64,000 bases of DNA, taken from assembly GCF_031877795.1 (NCBI RefSeq), contig NC_133971.1:17457171-17521170 (forward strand). The letters run 5' to 3'. Both the position numbers and the translations under genes were made by a program. Positions 1-22,091 of the stretch are shown one piece after another. Below the pieces are notes generated by a model that was not told where the DNA came from, did no database searches, and saw nothing but the letters and a program-made list of their open reading frames with translations. The first letter of the stretch is position 1; every line of letters starts with the position of its first letter. Source of the stretch: Strix aluco. Taxonomy: Eukaryota; Chordata; Aves; Strigiformes; Strigidae.

Positions 1-973
1 CAGTTTGCCCTACAAGCAAAAAATGGATTATTTGTATTTATTTCTGCAACAAGTATTCTGCAGACTACTGGTATTAGAATGTAATTCATAGTGCTGTTTC
101 CCACAATGATAGATAAGTGACTAAGGAACAAATGGATGTTCAGTGATGCTTCAATTCCTTTGCCTTCTCAAATGACTAAGATGCTTCCAGAAGTCTTACT
201 ATTTTCCTTGCCCGTTTCCTTGTATTTTAAATGCAGAATAGAAAGTACATGAAAGAAAAGAAACCCAAACAACACATGCACCAGAAATCATCTGAGACTG
301 TTATCAGAACAGGGGGGTTAGTTACAAAGTCTTCAATAACTGTAAGAGACCTTATCAGGTTCCTTGAGTTTGGGGTTATTCTGTGTAGTGTGTCTGGCTG
401 GCATGGAGATAACTTTTTTTAACAGCAGCCTATAAAGTGCCATGTTTTAGATTTGTGACCAAACCAGCGTTGATAACACACTAATGTTTTAGCTATTGAT
501 GAGCAGTACTTAGACGGTATTAAGGTCTTTTTTGTTTCTCACTCTGCCTTTCAGCAAGTAAGCTGGGGTGGGCAAGATGCTGGGAGGGGACACAGCCAGG
601 ACAGCTGAGCCCAACTGAACAAAGAGATATTCCATGCCACATAACATCATGCTCAGCATTAAAACAGGAAGACAAGGCAAGGGAGGAATTTTTCCAAAGT
701 AGCCAATGCCTAGGGACTGGCCGGGCTTTGGTGTGCTCGTGGGAGGTGGTGACTGATTGTCTTTGCATCACTTGCTTTCATTTTCTTTTTTTTCTTCTCT
801 CCTTCACTTATTAAACTGTCTTTGTCTCTAATTCTCTTCCCTCATCCTGCTGGCAGGAGTGAGTGAGTGAGCGACTGGGTGGGGGCTAACCTGCCAGCCA
901 GGGTCAACTCACCCAAGTCTGAAACACAGCTTAGCTGGCTAACAGACTATTCATGATACGCTACTGCACATAC
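1..973 (-). other. ACO1 intron after coding exon 5, partial
   Basis: Intron sequence on the ACO1 strand, continuing off the left edge. It contains the LTR at 391-916. I see no further ACO1 exon here. Confidence 0.85.
391..916 (+). mobile_element. Solo-LTR-like element, avian endogenous retrovirus
   Basis: The sequence resembles, from end to end, a common LTR of neoavian genomes: a TGTCTGG start, a GTTGATAACAC block, GGGACACAGCCAGG near 587, an ATTAAA signal near 808, and a GTGAGTGAGTGAGCGACTGG block near the 3' end. It is diverged and lacks a clear flanking duplication. No retroviral gene is attached, so it is best read as a solo LTR, antisense within an ACO1 intron. The family was recognised from memory; I do not assign a name. 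Confidence 0.7.
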
Positions 974-9157
<8,184 letters not shown>

Positions 9158-12100
9158 GGTTATTCAAGACTCTTAGTATCACTAGAACACAAAAGAAAAA
9201 TCAAAGCCATTTATGGGACATCTGTCCTGCATACAAAGTACATGTCCCACAGTCCCACAATGTATCTCTCCCACATACAAGGCCTGTACCAGACAAAAAG
9301 GTACTGCACAGCCTGTGTTAGTCGTGCCCCTTCCCCTACAAATCTACTTGTAACATGTCCTCAGAGATAAAAGGTCTGCAGAAGTATAAGAGCATGGTGA
9401 AAAATATGGATATACCACATGGTTTACAAAGGAAGTTCAATGTCAGTACTATTCTCTTCTTTACACTGCTTCTAGACAGCCCTTTGTGTCTCTGTGATCC
9501 ATGAACCACCATGACAATGTGGTCCCATTTCTTAAGTGGCATTGATCTAAAGCTAAACAGACAGGCATTTGCATTCAAAATTGAACCCAGAAAACATAAT
9601 AGTTTTACTTGAGCCAGAAAGTGTTACAGACTAAGATTACAAACCCTGACTATCAGAGATGCAAGGAATCCTTCTGACTTCAGAAAGATTTGTCACCACC
9701 AAAAAAAAAAATTAAACTAGACTGTACTGTAAACATCATCTTAGTTTGAGATCTTTTCTTTTTTGTGGCTATCCTAATGGTTTACTGGATAAAGCATTCC
9801 ACTGGGACCTAGGACTTTTAGGGTTCACGTATATAAATTAAAGTACGTTGAGATATTCCCAGTATCAAGGCCAATTAGCATAGAGGGGCCTAAATTCACT
9901 CTAGAAACGTCCCTCAATCTCCAGAAAAGATTAATTGCATGCAAACTGCCTAATGGAACAGTCCATAGGACACTCTTAAGACCTGAACTCTGCCCAGGGT
10001 TCTTTTGGGAGCACTGGCTTAGGCCAACACATGTCAAGGAACAAGCTAACGATTTAACAGTAAGGACAATTCTTTTCCAGTGCCTGGCAACATTCCCAGT
10101 CACGACTAAAATTTTTTTTTTAGAAGAGAGATAATCACAGCCCTGATTTCCAGATCTGCTGTTGTTTTCCCACAGCACTATTCCTGTCTTCATTCAAGTT
10201 ACATTATCTTCCTTTGTCCCAGTTTTTCAAACAAAAACACTGCCAACAAGGAATGAGATGCACATCCTTTGACAGGCCTTGGAGACTGTTTGGTGCAAAG
10301 GGATGCACAAGTCCAGTATTTGTTAAAAACAGTTAATGCAAGGCCAAAGAGTGAATTAATTTATCTCACCTGTCAGGCTCATTGATTGTTCAGGGAATAC
10401 TGTTATGTGGAGTACATTTATAGGGAATTTTTAAACTATTCCTGCACAAATCATATTTCACATATTTTGAAGACAACCACCAAGTTAGAGGTTAGATTGA
10501 GATGAAGAGTTAGTTAGCAGAAATGGTGACAAAGGAAGGTCCAGGGTGTAAAGCAGCAAGATACTATAAAAGAAAGAAAAATTTCCAGAATTCTATCAAA
10601 CAAAATAACAGAAATTTCTAGATAAAAAAGTTTAATGCCCAGAGAAGGCAGAAATGTAGGCACACCCCACACCACCTCCCCCAAATACATCACCTCTCAC
10701 ATTCCCATCTATGTGTTATTTTCTGAAATTCCTCTTCCCAGCTTTGCAGATACCCATCCTGCACACAAGCACATCAAGTTTTAGGTGTCTTCTTTAAACA
10801 GAATGAACTGCTTCGCTATTCCTCTTCTAAGCAAACTCTCTGCTTCTATGACTAAACACGATCAAAATAAACCCCTTCCTTCCTCTCCTTGCCAGCTATG
10901 CTCCTGATGAGCTTTATTTTCTGCCGTCCAAGCGGAGAACTTTGTTTTATGCATATCCACTTCTCATGGGAAAGTCTAAGGGTAACTGAAGATAGAAAAC
11001 ACTGAGATATCCCCTGACAGATAAAGCAGATCATTACTTTGATATGACCATAACAAGTACACTGTACTCAGTTCACATAGTCTCATCTGAGTATAAATTG
11101 CAGCTGTAACATTTCCCATCCAAGTCAGTGTCTTGGCAAACCACAGCAGCAATTCAAGATGCTATGACACATTATCTACTTGCTCCCATTTCTTTGCCAG
11201 ACATCACCCTCTTCCCTGAACACAGCTTTTTTAGTTCACAGTATGAGATGCTTCACTACAAACCTGATTTCATCAGTGAGTTACACAAAAAAGCTGAACT
11301 GTGGGGTGACCAACACACGTTCTTTTCACCTGCCTGGTCACATGGATACTAACAATGCTGTTACAACCTTGCAACCATTTAGAAATCCCAGCAAAGATGT
11401 AAAGTATCTATAAAAGATAGCAACTTGCAGCATTACTGTAGCAAATTTCACAGAGTCAGAGAAGCCTCAGTCATACCAACTACTATTTCCAGACAGTAAA
11501 TTATAAACCAAGCGACCACAGCACAGAACTCAAGCTAGTGATCTGCCAAAAAAGATGTGAGGGAGCAATACGCTGCAGATCGAGGACACCAAATTTTTTT
11601 AAGTAATCACTGAGATAGATACAGATTAACTTGTCATTGCAGCACAGAATATTTATTCACGTTTTGCTGGCACTGAAATGTAAATATGCAAACAGGCTAG
11701 CGGGCAGGAGAGCTAACATCTGTCTGCCTGGGATTGGCACAGTGTGCAGGGTCACATGCATTGACCATGTCCAGTGCCCCATGACCACTGTAACAGCTGA
11801 CCACACATACCAAAGAAAGCACTTGATTTTCAAAAACTATTTGTGTGGAGGTCACATCTGAAATGGGATTCCACACAGTGACCCTCAGGAAGACAGTACA
11901 GATTAAGAGGTTTCTAATGGAAAGAGCCATCAGCTACCCACACAAACAGTGCTCATCCTGGCCTTGGAAAACAGCAGCAACTCTAGCCCAAGCTACTCCC
12001 CCTCTCCAATTACCCAGACACACTTTCTTTAGTGTTTGTGCAATTCTGGACACAGCCGTAGGACTCCAGAGGTTTCAGCTGATGAAATCTATGAAAATGG

Positions 12101-13429
12101 TTCAACCGGGGAGATTAAAAAAAAAAAAGGGAGCAGAATCTCCTTACCGGAATCTTCTCAGAGGCTTGTATAACTTGTATAAAGTGTACCAGACAAACAA
12201 TAACTTTATTTTAGCCCTTCCTGTGCCTACTAATACAATTGATAATTTGGCTCATACTAATGCTGATCATCTTTAAATCTACACTCCCTAACTATCAATA
12301 TTGTTTTCCACTCACCTTGTTACAAAAATACAGGCGCTTGGCACTGTGCCGCCCAGCTCCATCTCTCGTCAGAGCATGCCTTGATTTCACCCACAGACTG
12401 AACATCAGCTCATCACACAAAGTCTGATTTCTGTCTTTTCTCTCTCCCAGCTCCGCTTCTCTCTCCCCCAGAGAAGCAAAAGGGCAGAAGGATTCTAACC
12501 ATGAATATGAGAAGGGGCAAATTTATTTGGACAAGGTCACAACTTTCCAAATATAAAAAAAGGGAAGCTGTTTTTTGTCCATGCAACATTTGCCCTTCAG
12601 AGTAGAGAATGAATCCTTGGCTTTAACAGCTGTTCCATAGTGTCCGTATCTCTAGATATGATACGGGAGAGTTCAAATTTCTTTGGCAACACAACTTTTA
12701 CATTGTGATACTCTAACAAAGCATTTGCACTAGCAAAATCTGAGCATGATATTCCTCACTTCATCTGTATTGAGTGGGTCTGCAAACTCAGCTTTTACCA
12801 TGAGAGCTCCGATGTTTACTAGCAACAAAAGAACATTGCAAAAATGTCTACTGTCTGTACTGTGTGTGTGTATCTCTCTGGCAGACTGAAGACCACATCA
12901 TTTGATGATCATTACATAGGAAGTATGCACAAGCCCAAGGGGACAGAAGGAAAAAAGTGTCTCTTTCCTCATCTTCTCTTAAAAGTTAAACAACTAAATC
13001 AAATACACTCAAAGCACAGTAAAGTCTCATGCAGATCTCCACAAAAAGGATTAAAGTATGTAACTTAAGATCACTTTTTTTTAAAAAAAAAAAAAAGGAA
13101 CATTCACTGGAGATTTAAACATGTTGCATGTGTTGATTTCAAATCTTAAACTGATGTAACTTTTCTGAGTATCCAACATAAACACAGGACTAGTCACATC
13201 ACAACACCTTCTATTGGAAAAGGACTTAGTTCAGTAATTGAGGTATTACTTAAAGCATGTTCTTGATTGACTGTGGGCCCTGGACACTTTAAAAGCAGCA
13301 GTGTGACTTGGAACAATTTCAACAAGCTGAAATTTTACTGAAATGAATGGAATTGAGAAAGCATGCTGATACATCCTGTAGTTTTGCACTTGCAGAAGTT
13401 ATCTCATGCAGGCCATAGAGAAGGAAATG

Positions 13430-13485
13430 GCTTCCCACTATTCTTAAGAGAGGAAAAAAGCTTCCCACTGTACTTAAGAGAGAAT
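13430..13485 (+). repeat. Imperfect 30-bp tandem duplication
   Basis: GCTTCCCACTATTCTTAAGA beginning at 13430 is repeated as GCTTCCCACTGTACTTAAGA at 13460, followed in both by GAG and a purine run. Period 30 bp, two copies. Confidence 0.7.
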
Positions 13486-15307
13486 CTAAAGACACCAGAG
13501 ATGTTCTAGACATCACTTTTAACATATTATTCTACTCTCTTTAGAGCTGCAGGAGAGCCTGAAGGTGAAAATGAATACCACTAATCAGGCTAAAAGCAAC
13601 AATCTCTTTCACACCACCAAAAATAATATTATTTTTTTAAAACATAACTGCTTTTATCTTCATTTGTTTTACCAGATCAATACCAGCAATGATACTGTTT
13701 TGTATTTTTTTTAGGAATTTCAAGGGATCCCACCCATCTCTCACCATCCAGAATAAAAGAAAACCTTAGCACAGAGAGTACTTTTCTGCTAAAATACATG
13801 CTGAGAGTAAGTCATGTACGTTCTGTAGTATTTGACACAAGTGCTGACAAAAGATTCCTGATTAGTTAACAATCATGTTTATTACAAAAATGCCTGAGGA
13901 CAAACCAAGGACACAGATTTATTTTGTTTGACCTGAAGAAAGGAAAAAAAGGAAAAAAGCCTCTGGGTGAGACAATTTCTGTCTAAGCTGCAGGCCATAA
14001 AGTAGGAACAGAACAGGCACAGTCATTCAGCATTTTAGTACAGACATATTAATCTCACTCAGGGATAGGGAACACGTCTCCACCAGTGCCTTTTCTATTC
14101 CATCCTTGGTTTCGCAGTTTTCTTTCAAATTATGCGTGGGTGGCTACATTATTAACAGGAAGAGTTCATTTTAAGCATCTATTCATAAAACTAAACACCT
14201 AATAGCTTGACTAAAACAGATTTCAAGCAGTAAAAGCTCTTTTTTCCTGCAGAGTGGGTAAATTCTCAGCCACCACTGGGAAGCACACACTCAGCAAAGG
14301 GGCGGCCTAGTTGAACACTCTACCAGACACTAGAAATGCTAGAAAAGGTTACACTCAGCCAAAGCAGAGATGGTACTTTATCAGCCATCAAGAAAAGGGG
14401 GAAGGCTCAAACTTGCTGGTACTTGCAGGAAATTTGTGAAGAAACTTCCAACTGAAAACTGGGAAAAGGAGAGCTGAGCTGGCAGGACTGCTATGATAAA
14501 AGCCCTTGCCTGGTGGTAAGACAGAGGACATCAGGAACACTCATGGCCCTGCTTGGAAAATACAGCATTCTCCACACATGCTGAATATGATCTTACCACC
14601 TTCCACTGTGATTACCATTCCTTCTCCTACTCTCCCAAGTTATTTGCCTTAGTTTTGTCCACTCAACCAACTGACATTGTGTGTGTTTTTATATATGTAC
14701 ATGTATCTGTACTTAGCTGCCATGACAAGCACCTCTAAATAGCAAAACCAACTAAAACATCTAAGGGGAGCTCCAGCAGAGCAGCAGGCTGAGCGTGCAT
14801 TTTCTCACATTACTAAGAATTACATATAGCTGAACAGCACTTCTTAAACTGAGGGCTATTGCTCAGTTCCCCAACAGAAAATGAGTCTCTGTAACTCTTC
14901 TCATGGTTTCACATTCTACTCAGCAATGGGCCTTAATTAGAAATGTTGATGACTACTTCCAGTTTACTTAAGTTATAGATCATTTAGCCATGAACAAAGA
15001 TCTCATAGCAGGTCCAGCATGTAGGAACTTCTGTCCTATTGGAATTACACCATGCTCAGTGTACGCCTACCTTGCTTGAAAAGCAAGGAAGGAAAATATC
15101 AATGCTAAGCATATTGCCAGAAGTCTGCATTTTTGATACGGAAAGGCAACCTCTTCAGTATCAGTCAGGTGTCTGAAGTAGTAAAACTTTGGTAAGTAAA
15201 CACATCCATAACTCAAGTCAGCTTAGAAAAAAACTAATACAGATATTTGTGTGGTAGAAAAAAAATATTTATTTAAATATCCAAGTTGCCCAAGAAAAAT
15301 GTTTTTG

Positions 15308-15420
15308 TTACCCTGGGGAGAAAAAAAAAAAATAAAAAAATAAATAGCAACACAACAAAAAAACCCACACACATAGAAAAACCTGGCAAAGAATAAGCAC
15401 CCCCCCTCGCAAACCCACAA
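15308..15420 (+). repeat. A-rich low-complexity tract with CA-rich end
   Basis: Long A runs broken by single T or C bases, then ACCCACACACATAG-like sequence and C6. No coding or RNA signal is seen. Confidence 0.7.
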
Positions 15421-18400
15421 ATGCCCCTAGCATTTGGATAGAGTTCACCACCACTACTAGAACAAGCAGAGTCTTGTTTTATAATATATCTAGCTATAAT
15501 TACTTATGGATGTGCACAGAACAGATGAGTACAGCTACTGTTGCAATAAACACAGGTTTCTTGTTTTGATTAAGAGAAGCTCTTAATATTTAACACTTAA
15601 CTCTTACTATGACAGATAAGGCCACTATATAAGAAATATACAGTGCTGCATTGCTGTAAGCAGTTGAGTGACAAGATTTCAGTGCTAACAGATCTGAGAA
15701 AGGGTCTTTGTGTTTCTCCATTACACAGTCTATCGTTACATATAGATCCTTAAAGAGAAGTCCACTAACAATTTGATGACTAAGCAACTATTCTGCTGGT
15801 ATAAACTACACCATTATTTCACACCGGAAAAAAATAAAGTAATAAGTAGGGTTTTTTTAAACATTCTCCAAGCAAAGTTTCAGGGATCCCCTATCAACTG
15901 TAACACTCAAGATGAACTCTGTACTGGAACACAAATGGGACGCTGGATTGCATACTTTACTGCTTTCTCCAGATGCCTAAAACTTTTATTGCAATGCTAA
16001 AATACTTACTTATTCAGAGCCATAATGTGCTACTCTTCCAGTGCACTGGACGGGTTACTAAGTGCATATTCCTATAATCTGTATATTCCACAGGTTGTCA
16101 TAAGCATTCTGACTATTTCACTTTGTTACCAGCTCTGTATTGCACATATAGGAACTGAAGATTTAGTTCAGAGATCAAGCTTGTGAAATCAGACCTTTAG
16201 GTCTTAAAGGAACCCCAGCTCCAAGTGAGCTGGAAGTTAGATGTGTGCCCACTTCTGAGATGTGGATATTAAACTCCCACAAGACATTCCTCTGGAAAGT
16301 TAAATGCTACCTCCTCCTTCACTTCAACATAGTCAGTTCACTTACTGCTTAAGGGACAGTCAAAACACTTCTCTTGTATACATCTGGCCAGCTTTTGGTG
16401 ACCCAGGTAAGCACACATATCCAGTACCCTCAGACAGCCCCTGGAACACAATCTAGCCTTACAGTTAACAAAATCCAGATCCTAATTAAGCAGGCATAAG
16501 TGTTAAGAGAATGCTGTGTCAGCAGACTCATCACTGAGTGTCCTAGTTAAAAAGTAGAGACTAATTTTCTTTTTGTTGCAGGAAAATGAGCAGTATTATG
16601 CCTGAGAATACAGGGCAGCTTATTTGGAGGCTACAGAACACTGAAAAATGAAGCCTTGAGGTTTTTTTTTTTTTCCTTGAAAGAGCAACTCTGAACTTTA
16701 ACCTACTTCCTACCTCTGTACAAACTTGCTGCTTATTTTCCCTATGTCTTAGACTGTTCATTAACAAATATGTAGCATGGACCAGATTTAACAAAGAATC
16801 AGTTTTCAGTGTTAGTAAAAAAAAAAAATTAAAAAAAAATCCCATATAAGACACAGAAACATGTTCCCACTGATAAGTTAACACAGAAGCACTGCAAGAA
16901 GTCTGGAATACAGAGAGACCTGTAAGTGTGTACAACGGTTTGGTCTGAAATTTGTTTACAATTTCAGTAGGCAGGATTAAAAGACATTGCAGTATTGGTC
17001 TGTTTGTTTCAAAAGGCTCATGTGAAGGGGGGAAGGAACACTGCAGAGGTGCACAGGAAGGGGAAACAAAATGAGACTACTGTGAATCAGCCCTCTACTC
17101 ACACAACTACCATTCTACCAACTCTGTGAACTGCTGTCTCTGCACCCCTAAAACCCCTTTTGTGTAACTTGCTACTTGAACCATTTCAGAGCTATCAAAG
17201 ATATGTAGGTGGAACGAGTCCTTTCAGGATGAAGAACTGATGAGAGGATTACTACTGTTGTGAAATAAATCTGGCATCATGGGAAAGAAGTCCAAACTTT
17301 TCATGCCATTTCAAGACAAATCCTGAATTTTTGCTCTGAAAATAATGAAAGATAATTTTCTCACAACAAAAATTGCTATTCAGCTGTTCATGTAGATGAT
17401 TCCTGCTTTCACACACCCATGGCTTCAGTCTGTAAGCAGAATAAACACGTATCTGATAAGATTTCATCAATTTCAACTAGCTGTCATCAGAGTTTACTAG
17501 CCAAGCCCCCTGGGGAGGCAAATTAAGTTTCCACAAAACATTTTTAACTTAACTGGCTTTTTCAGAACAGTTTTCCACAAAAAGGCTAGGGGGGAAAAAA
17601 CCCCCAAACAACCAAACAAAAAACCCCAACCAAACTAAACACCTTCTTTCACAAGCTTCTGGAGTCCTAACCCTAAAACTGTGGGATGTCCCAATTCCTG
17701 CGAGAGAGTGCCCAACCCCTAGAGGAAATCTTCTGAACTAACCACTCCCTAAGGCAGCACTGAAGGCAAGAACCCTGAAAAATTCTTGCCTCCTATGCAC
17801 ACAAACAGAGCAGACTGGAAATTAAGACTCCTCTCTACCTTCTGTCTGTTTCAAAAGAAGGAAAGGGACCACTCTTCACATAGTTCCAGTCATCTTATGT
17901 GGATCGCTACTGCAGGGAGGGAGAAAATTTCCTGCTACGATGTGGTGAAATCCTACAGTGAGAGTCTAAGTTGGAAAACACTAGCAAAAAAAGATTTGCT
18001 GCTATTCTTACTATTTAATTATTAACAGTTCTTCTGTGGTTTTCTCCAGTTATTGTTTCATCTCTCCCACCATTACTATAAAAACTTAATTGAATAGTAT
18101 TAAAGTGGGAGTGTATTATCCTCTGGCTACAGGGAACCAGAGAGAAAGAAAGGTGACAAATTACATGTGATATGACAAAAAATGCAGTTTGAAGGCCCTA
18201 CAGTCTTCAGTTCAGCAGTAGTCTGCAAGATACAGTCTGCAAAGCATCACTAAGTGATCAAACTCCTTCATACATTGAAAACCCCTCCAGCAATTTCCTC
18301 TATCTTACAAAGTCCAGGATGAGTAAAGTATTGACAATTTTCCGAGTAACTCCACACACACACCACAGACCCTGGAGAGCACAAGAGTCAGCTGCACTTC

Positions 18401-19379
18401 CTACTCTATGCATATTAAATTCCTCTTACTTTCTTTGAAGAAGTAACAATCCCCAGAAGTTTATTGGGACATTCTGATAGAGCACAATTGCTTTTAAGCA
18501 AAGCAATACTAAATAAACATTCCAGTGTTAATATTTCTCTAGGGTGGTCTTCCTTTACTTCAGTATTATGGATTGATAATGAGCCAGTCTGAACAATAGC
18601 AACAGCACTGAGTGCTCAGAGATATTAATTCAATTTCAGTTGTTTGGAAAGAGAATCCTCTGTTTTAGACCAAGTTTCCTGCAGATACTAAAGAATACTG
18701 AAGTCCAGATCTCTCCGTCTTTCCCCCCCCCGCCCCCACACCCACGCTAGCTTTAGAGGTGGAAACCAAATATCAAAGTACAACCTTCAGTTAAAAAATA
18801 AGAAGGAACTGTGGTGGTGTTATGAAACACAGCAATGTGCTGAACAGATACGCAAGGCCTAATCCATACATACACCTAATCCAGATTCTGAAACCGGGCA
18901 TCTCCACAGCCACAAACCTCTGCCAGGTTAGACTACACGGTGAATATCTGCATCTGTGCTGCAGCCTCCATGACTGTTATTGTTACTGAGCACCTGCACC
19001 TGCTGTCTGTGCCATGAATTTTGTCACCCAAAACAAAAAACCAAAACTATTAAAACCTGTCTCTTTACTTAACATAAACTTCACCTGGTAACGCTTTCAT
19101 TCCATCCCTTCTGTGTCTTACCTATTTACGTTGCAGATTTATTGGTTTTTTGCAACACAGCAAGGTTTCTGTGCACTTGATATGTGCACTATCCTCTACT
19201 ATTTAGATGCTACTGAAACACCAACAGACAAGGCTGGAGCTGTTCTAGTATGAAAGTTAATGAAAAAGGTTTGCCCCGGTGAGGAGAGGGCAGCACAACT
19301 CTCCGCCATTCCCGCTCTTCACCTCTCGCTAATCCATTCTTCTTTCTCAGCTCTGCAATAGCCGACTCCCGTACCTGGT

Positions 19380-20350
19380 GTGAACAGGTTCAAAGCCAGG
19401 TCTCGCAGACACCACGCCTCAGCCGGCCAGGGCCTGGCCAGCCGCTCCGCTCCCTGCCCCCCTGCAGGGCGGCGGGGGGCCGCACAGCCTGCTACTGCCG
19501 GGAGACGCGGTCACGAAGCCGCCCGCAGGGCCGCTTTCCGCCGCAGCACCGAGCCGCTCCAACGCCCCCCTCCAGCCCCGACCCCGGGAGCCGGGGCCGC
19601 CCAGCCCCGCCGCCGCCACCGGGAGACCGCAGGATCCTGCATTCCGCCGCCGGGGCGGCCTAGCCCGGCCTGGCCTGCCTCACCACCGATCCCCGCCCTC
19701 CGCCCGGACCCGCACCCGCCGCAGCTCTGCCCCGAGGGACGCCCCTCAACCCCCCACCTTCCCCCACGGCCGGCAGGGCCCGGTACCGCCGGGTAAAGGC
19801 GGCGCGGCGGCTTCGAGGCACCCGAGCCGCGGCCACCAGGAGGAAGGGAAGCAGGGCGGCCGCGGCCCACACTCACCGGGGAGCGAGGAGGAACAGACCG
19901 CGGCCGCTCGCCGTCAGGAGCCGCCGGGCGCAGCGATGGAAGGGCTAAGGGCGGGCTGGCTCCGCCCCGCCGCCCTCAAGGCCGGCCGCGGCGGCATGGA
20001 GGCTGGCTGCCCGAGGGGAGGCGGGAGGCGCAGCCAGACGAGTGGGCAGGCAGCTAGCTAGCTGCCAGCAGCGCGGGCTGGCCCCTCCTGGAGCCGCTGC
20101 CCTTCTGGGATGGCGCCTCTCGCTGGGGGGGACGAGGCGAGGCAACACTGATCAATGTGGAGGGCTGGTCCCCGCGGCCAGCGGGTGGGCACGGGGTGGC
20201 AGCGGGGCCGAGGCCGGACCAGGTGAGGCCTGTGCTACGAGCCGAGGCGCGGGCAGCGGGCCGTGGTGAGTGCTGCCCCTGGCACGAGTGCGCGGCGCTC
20301 GCTGCCTGCGCTCGTCCTCGGGCTTCGGAGCGGGTCCGAGAGTCCGTCCC
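19380..20350. promoter_or_regulatory. CpG island promoter of ACO1, possibly bidirectional
   Basis: A very GC- and CpG-rich block of about 1 kb stands out sharply from the AT-rich flanks. No TATA box is evident. It lies at the 5' end of ACO1 on the minus strand. The plus strand also has donor-like sites (GTGAGG near 20223 and GTGAGT at 20266), so a divergent noncoding transcript is possible. Long open frames here (for example 19380-19796) follow from the GC content and resemble no known protein. Confidence 0.75.
19877..19960 (-). other. ACO1: Probable noncoding first exon of ACO1 (5' UTR)
   Basis: Inside the CpG island, the minus strand has a strong splice donor, CCCCG|GTGAGT, with the last exon base at 19877. 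The first coding exon at 9181 begins with a clear acceptor, so a separate upstream exon is required, and this is the best-placed donor. The transcription start is not defined; the right-hand coordinate is a rough guess. Splicing here would give an intron of about 10.7 kb. Confidence 0.45.
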
Positions 20351-22091
20351 TGAGGCCGGGACCTGAAAACGATGGTTGAAGGGGTCTCACTCGGGACACC
20401 GCCTGACGCGCAGGACGGCTTCGTTGTAGCAGCGCAATAGGAGAGGGACCTTTAGTAGCCTCCTGGAGCTCACGGGCTTGTCAGCGAAAGCAGCCTGTTA
20501 CTTATAAACTAGTCAAGATCAATATCATGGTGCCAGTATTGATGAACAATGTCAGAGGACAGGGTGTCCTAGAGGACCTCATCAACATCACCTCCACAGC
20601 CGAGTGCTATGGGTTGTTTTTCAGTGTCCGCCATGCCTACAGTAGAACAGTGTATAGTTTGGGCCTGAACAAAGTAAATTCTAGGAAAATCATTAGATAA
20701 ATAGGAAAAGGGAATTGCATAGAAAGAGTGTAGATGTGGCTTAGAAGTCTGGAGAAGGTCTTGGAGAGCAGTGGCTAGAAGGCTTGCTAACCACTGAGAG
20801 TCTGAACTGGAGGAAGAGAAGGCCATTAATGTTTTGGTTTTTCCTTGAAGAAAACACAGGCTAAGTGCAAACAGGGCTACTTGCTGGCTTTGGTGCAGAA
20901 GAGCAGGTCTCAGATGAGCAAGCTGATGCAAAGAGTGAAAATGGAAGTGCTTTGCCGTGCTTGGAAAGAAGGATAAAACCTAGAAAATGCTCAAGATGGC
21001 TCTCCTGGTTATTTGTGGGTTGGGTTCCAGTAGACTGACCTGTGTTAGCAGATCCTCCTGCCTGCACACTGTCCAGCTAGAACTTGCAGCCCAGGGAAAA
21101 TCAGTGGTAGGACCTCAGGGTCTAGCAAACAAGATACATTGTGTAGAGGTTTTTTTAAACTAAATACTGAAATCATGGCTTTGGCACACCTGATTTTATT
21201 GTTACAGTTAAGACTTCTAGGGCCTCTCTGTAGTTAAACCTACTATTTTCTGACTTGATACCTCTAAATGTCCTGTCATCTACAAAATATGGTACTTCTG
21301 AGTTATCATTCAAAATCTTTTCCAGGTTGTCCTGTCTTCTGTTCAGCATAAATATCTTGTGGAGTAATTTACAGGCACTAAGTTGTCTTTTTAGAATTCA
21401 ATGAGTTTTTAGACCACATAATTTGCTTTAACAAATGGTTAACTTGGACATGAAACTGGGCATTCATTCATAATATTCTTTTCAAACTTTTGGCCAGAGA
21501 GGTTCACAAGACTGAGTTTTTCAGAACAAAGTCATATTTGTAGTTTGGCAGCGCAAGGAGAAGGCCTGTGTTTTCTTCACGACACCACAAAATTGTAGAT
21601 GATTGGTGGTATGAGAAGCCAGAGAATTTCTAAAACTACTTTTCTTAGAGTTTTAGATGTTTCATTAACTGATAGAATTTTTCATTTTTGTGTATGTTTA
21701 GTTAACAGTAATAAAAGCATTTCAGCATGTTCCTCTTGGTGAGATAAAGTCCTGCAGTAACTCTTTGGGTCACTTCCTTTTGAAAAAATGGATTCTGATT
21801 TTTTTGTTGTTGTTTCTAACAGAACAGACTTCCAAGGCCCATGTGCATCACTGAGTTTTGAATCATGAATAAAATCTTTCATACTTAGATACCAAAGCAA
21901 TTGCTGCAAAATCTGATTGACCTAAAATCTCTTGGTTGAAGAGCAAAGACTAGTGAAATAGCAGGTCAGCAACAGAAATGGGAAATCCATTTATCAGCTC
22001 TGACTTCTCCCAGTGAGTATCTGCAAGGTTTGTGTTTTCTGTTCTGTGTGGAGGGGAGGCCTCCAAGGTTGGGGGGTGTGGGGAAGATTTC

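Larger units (their letters stand above)
9182..19876 (-). other. ACO1 first intron (inferred)
   Basis: About 10.7 kb between the first coding exon and the probable noncoding exon. No CR1 or LTR was recognised, which is unusual compared with the rest of the window. It has A-rich tracts (for example 15308-15365 and 17588-17640) and an imperfect repeat at 13430. Confidence 0.6.

Noticed and set aside
19380..19796. 138-residue open frame in the ACO1 CpG island
   Set aside because: Pro/Ala/Arg-rich composition only; opposite and overlapping frames are equally open.
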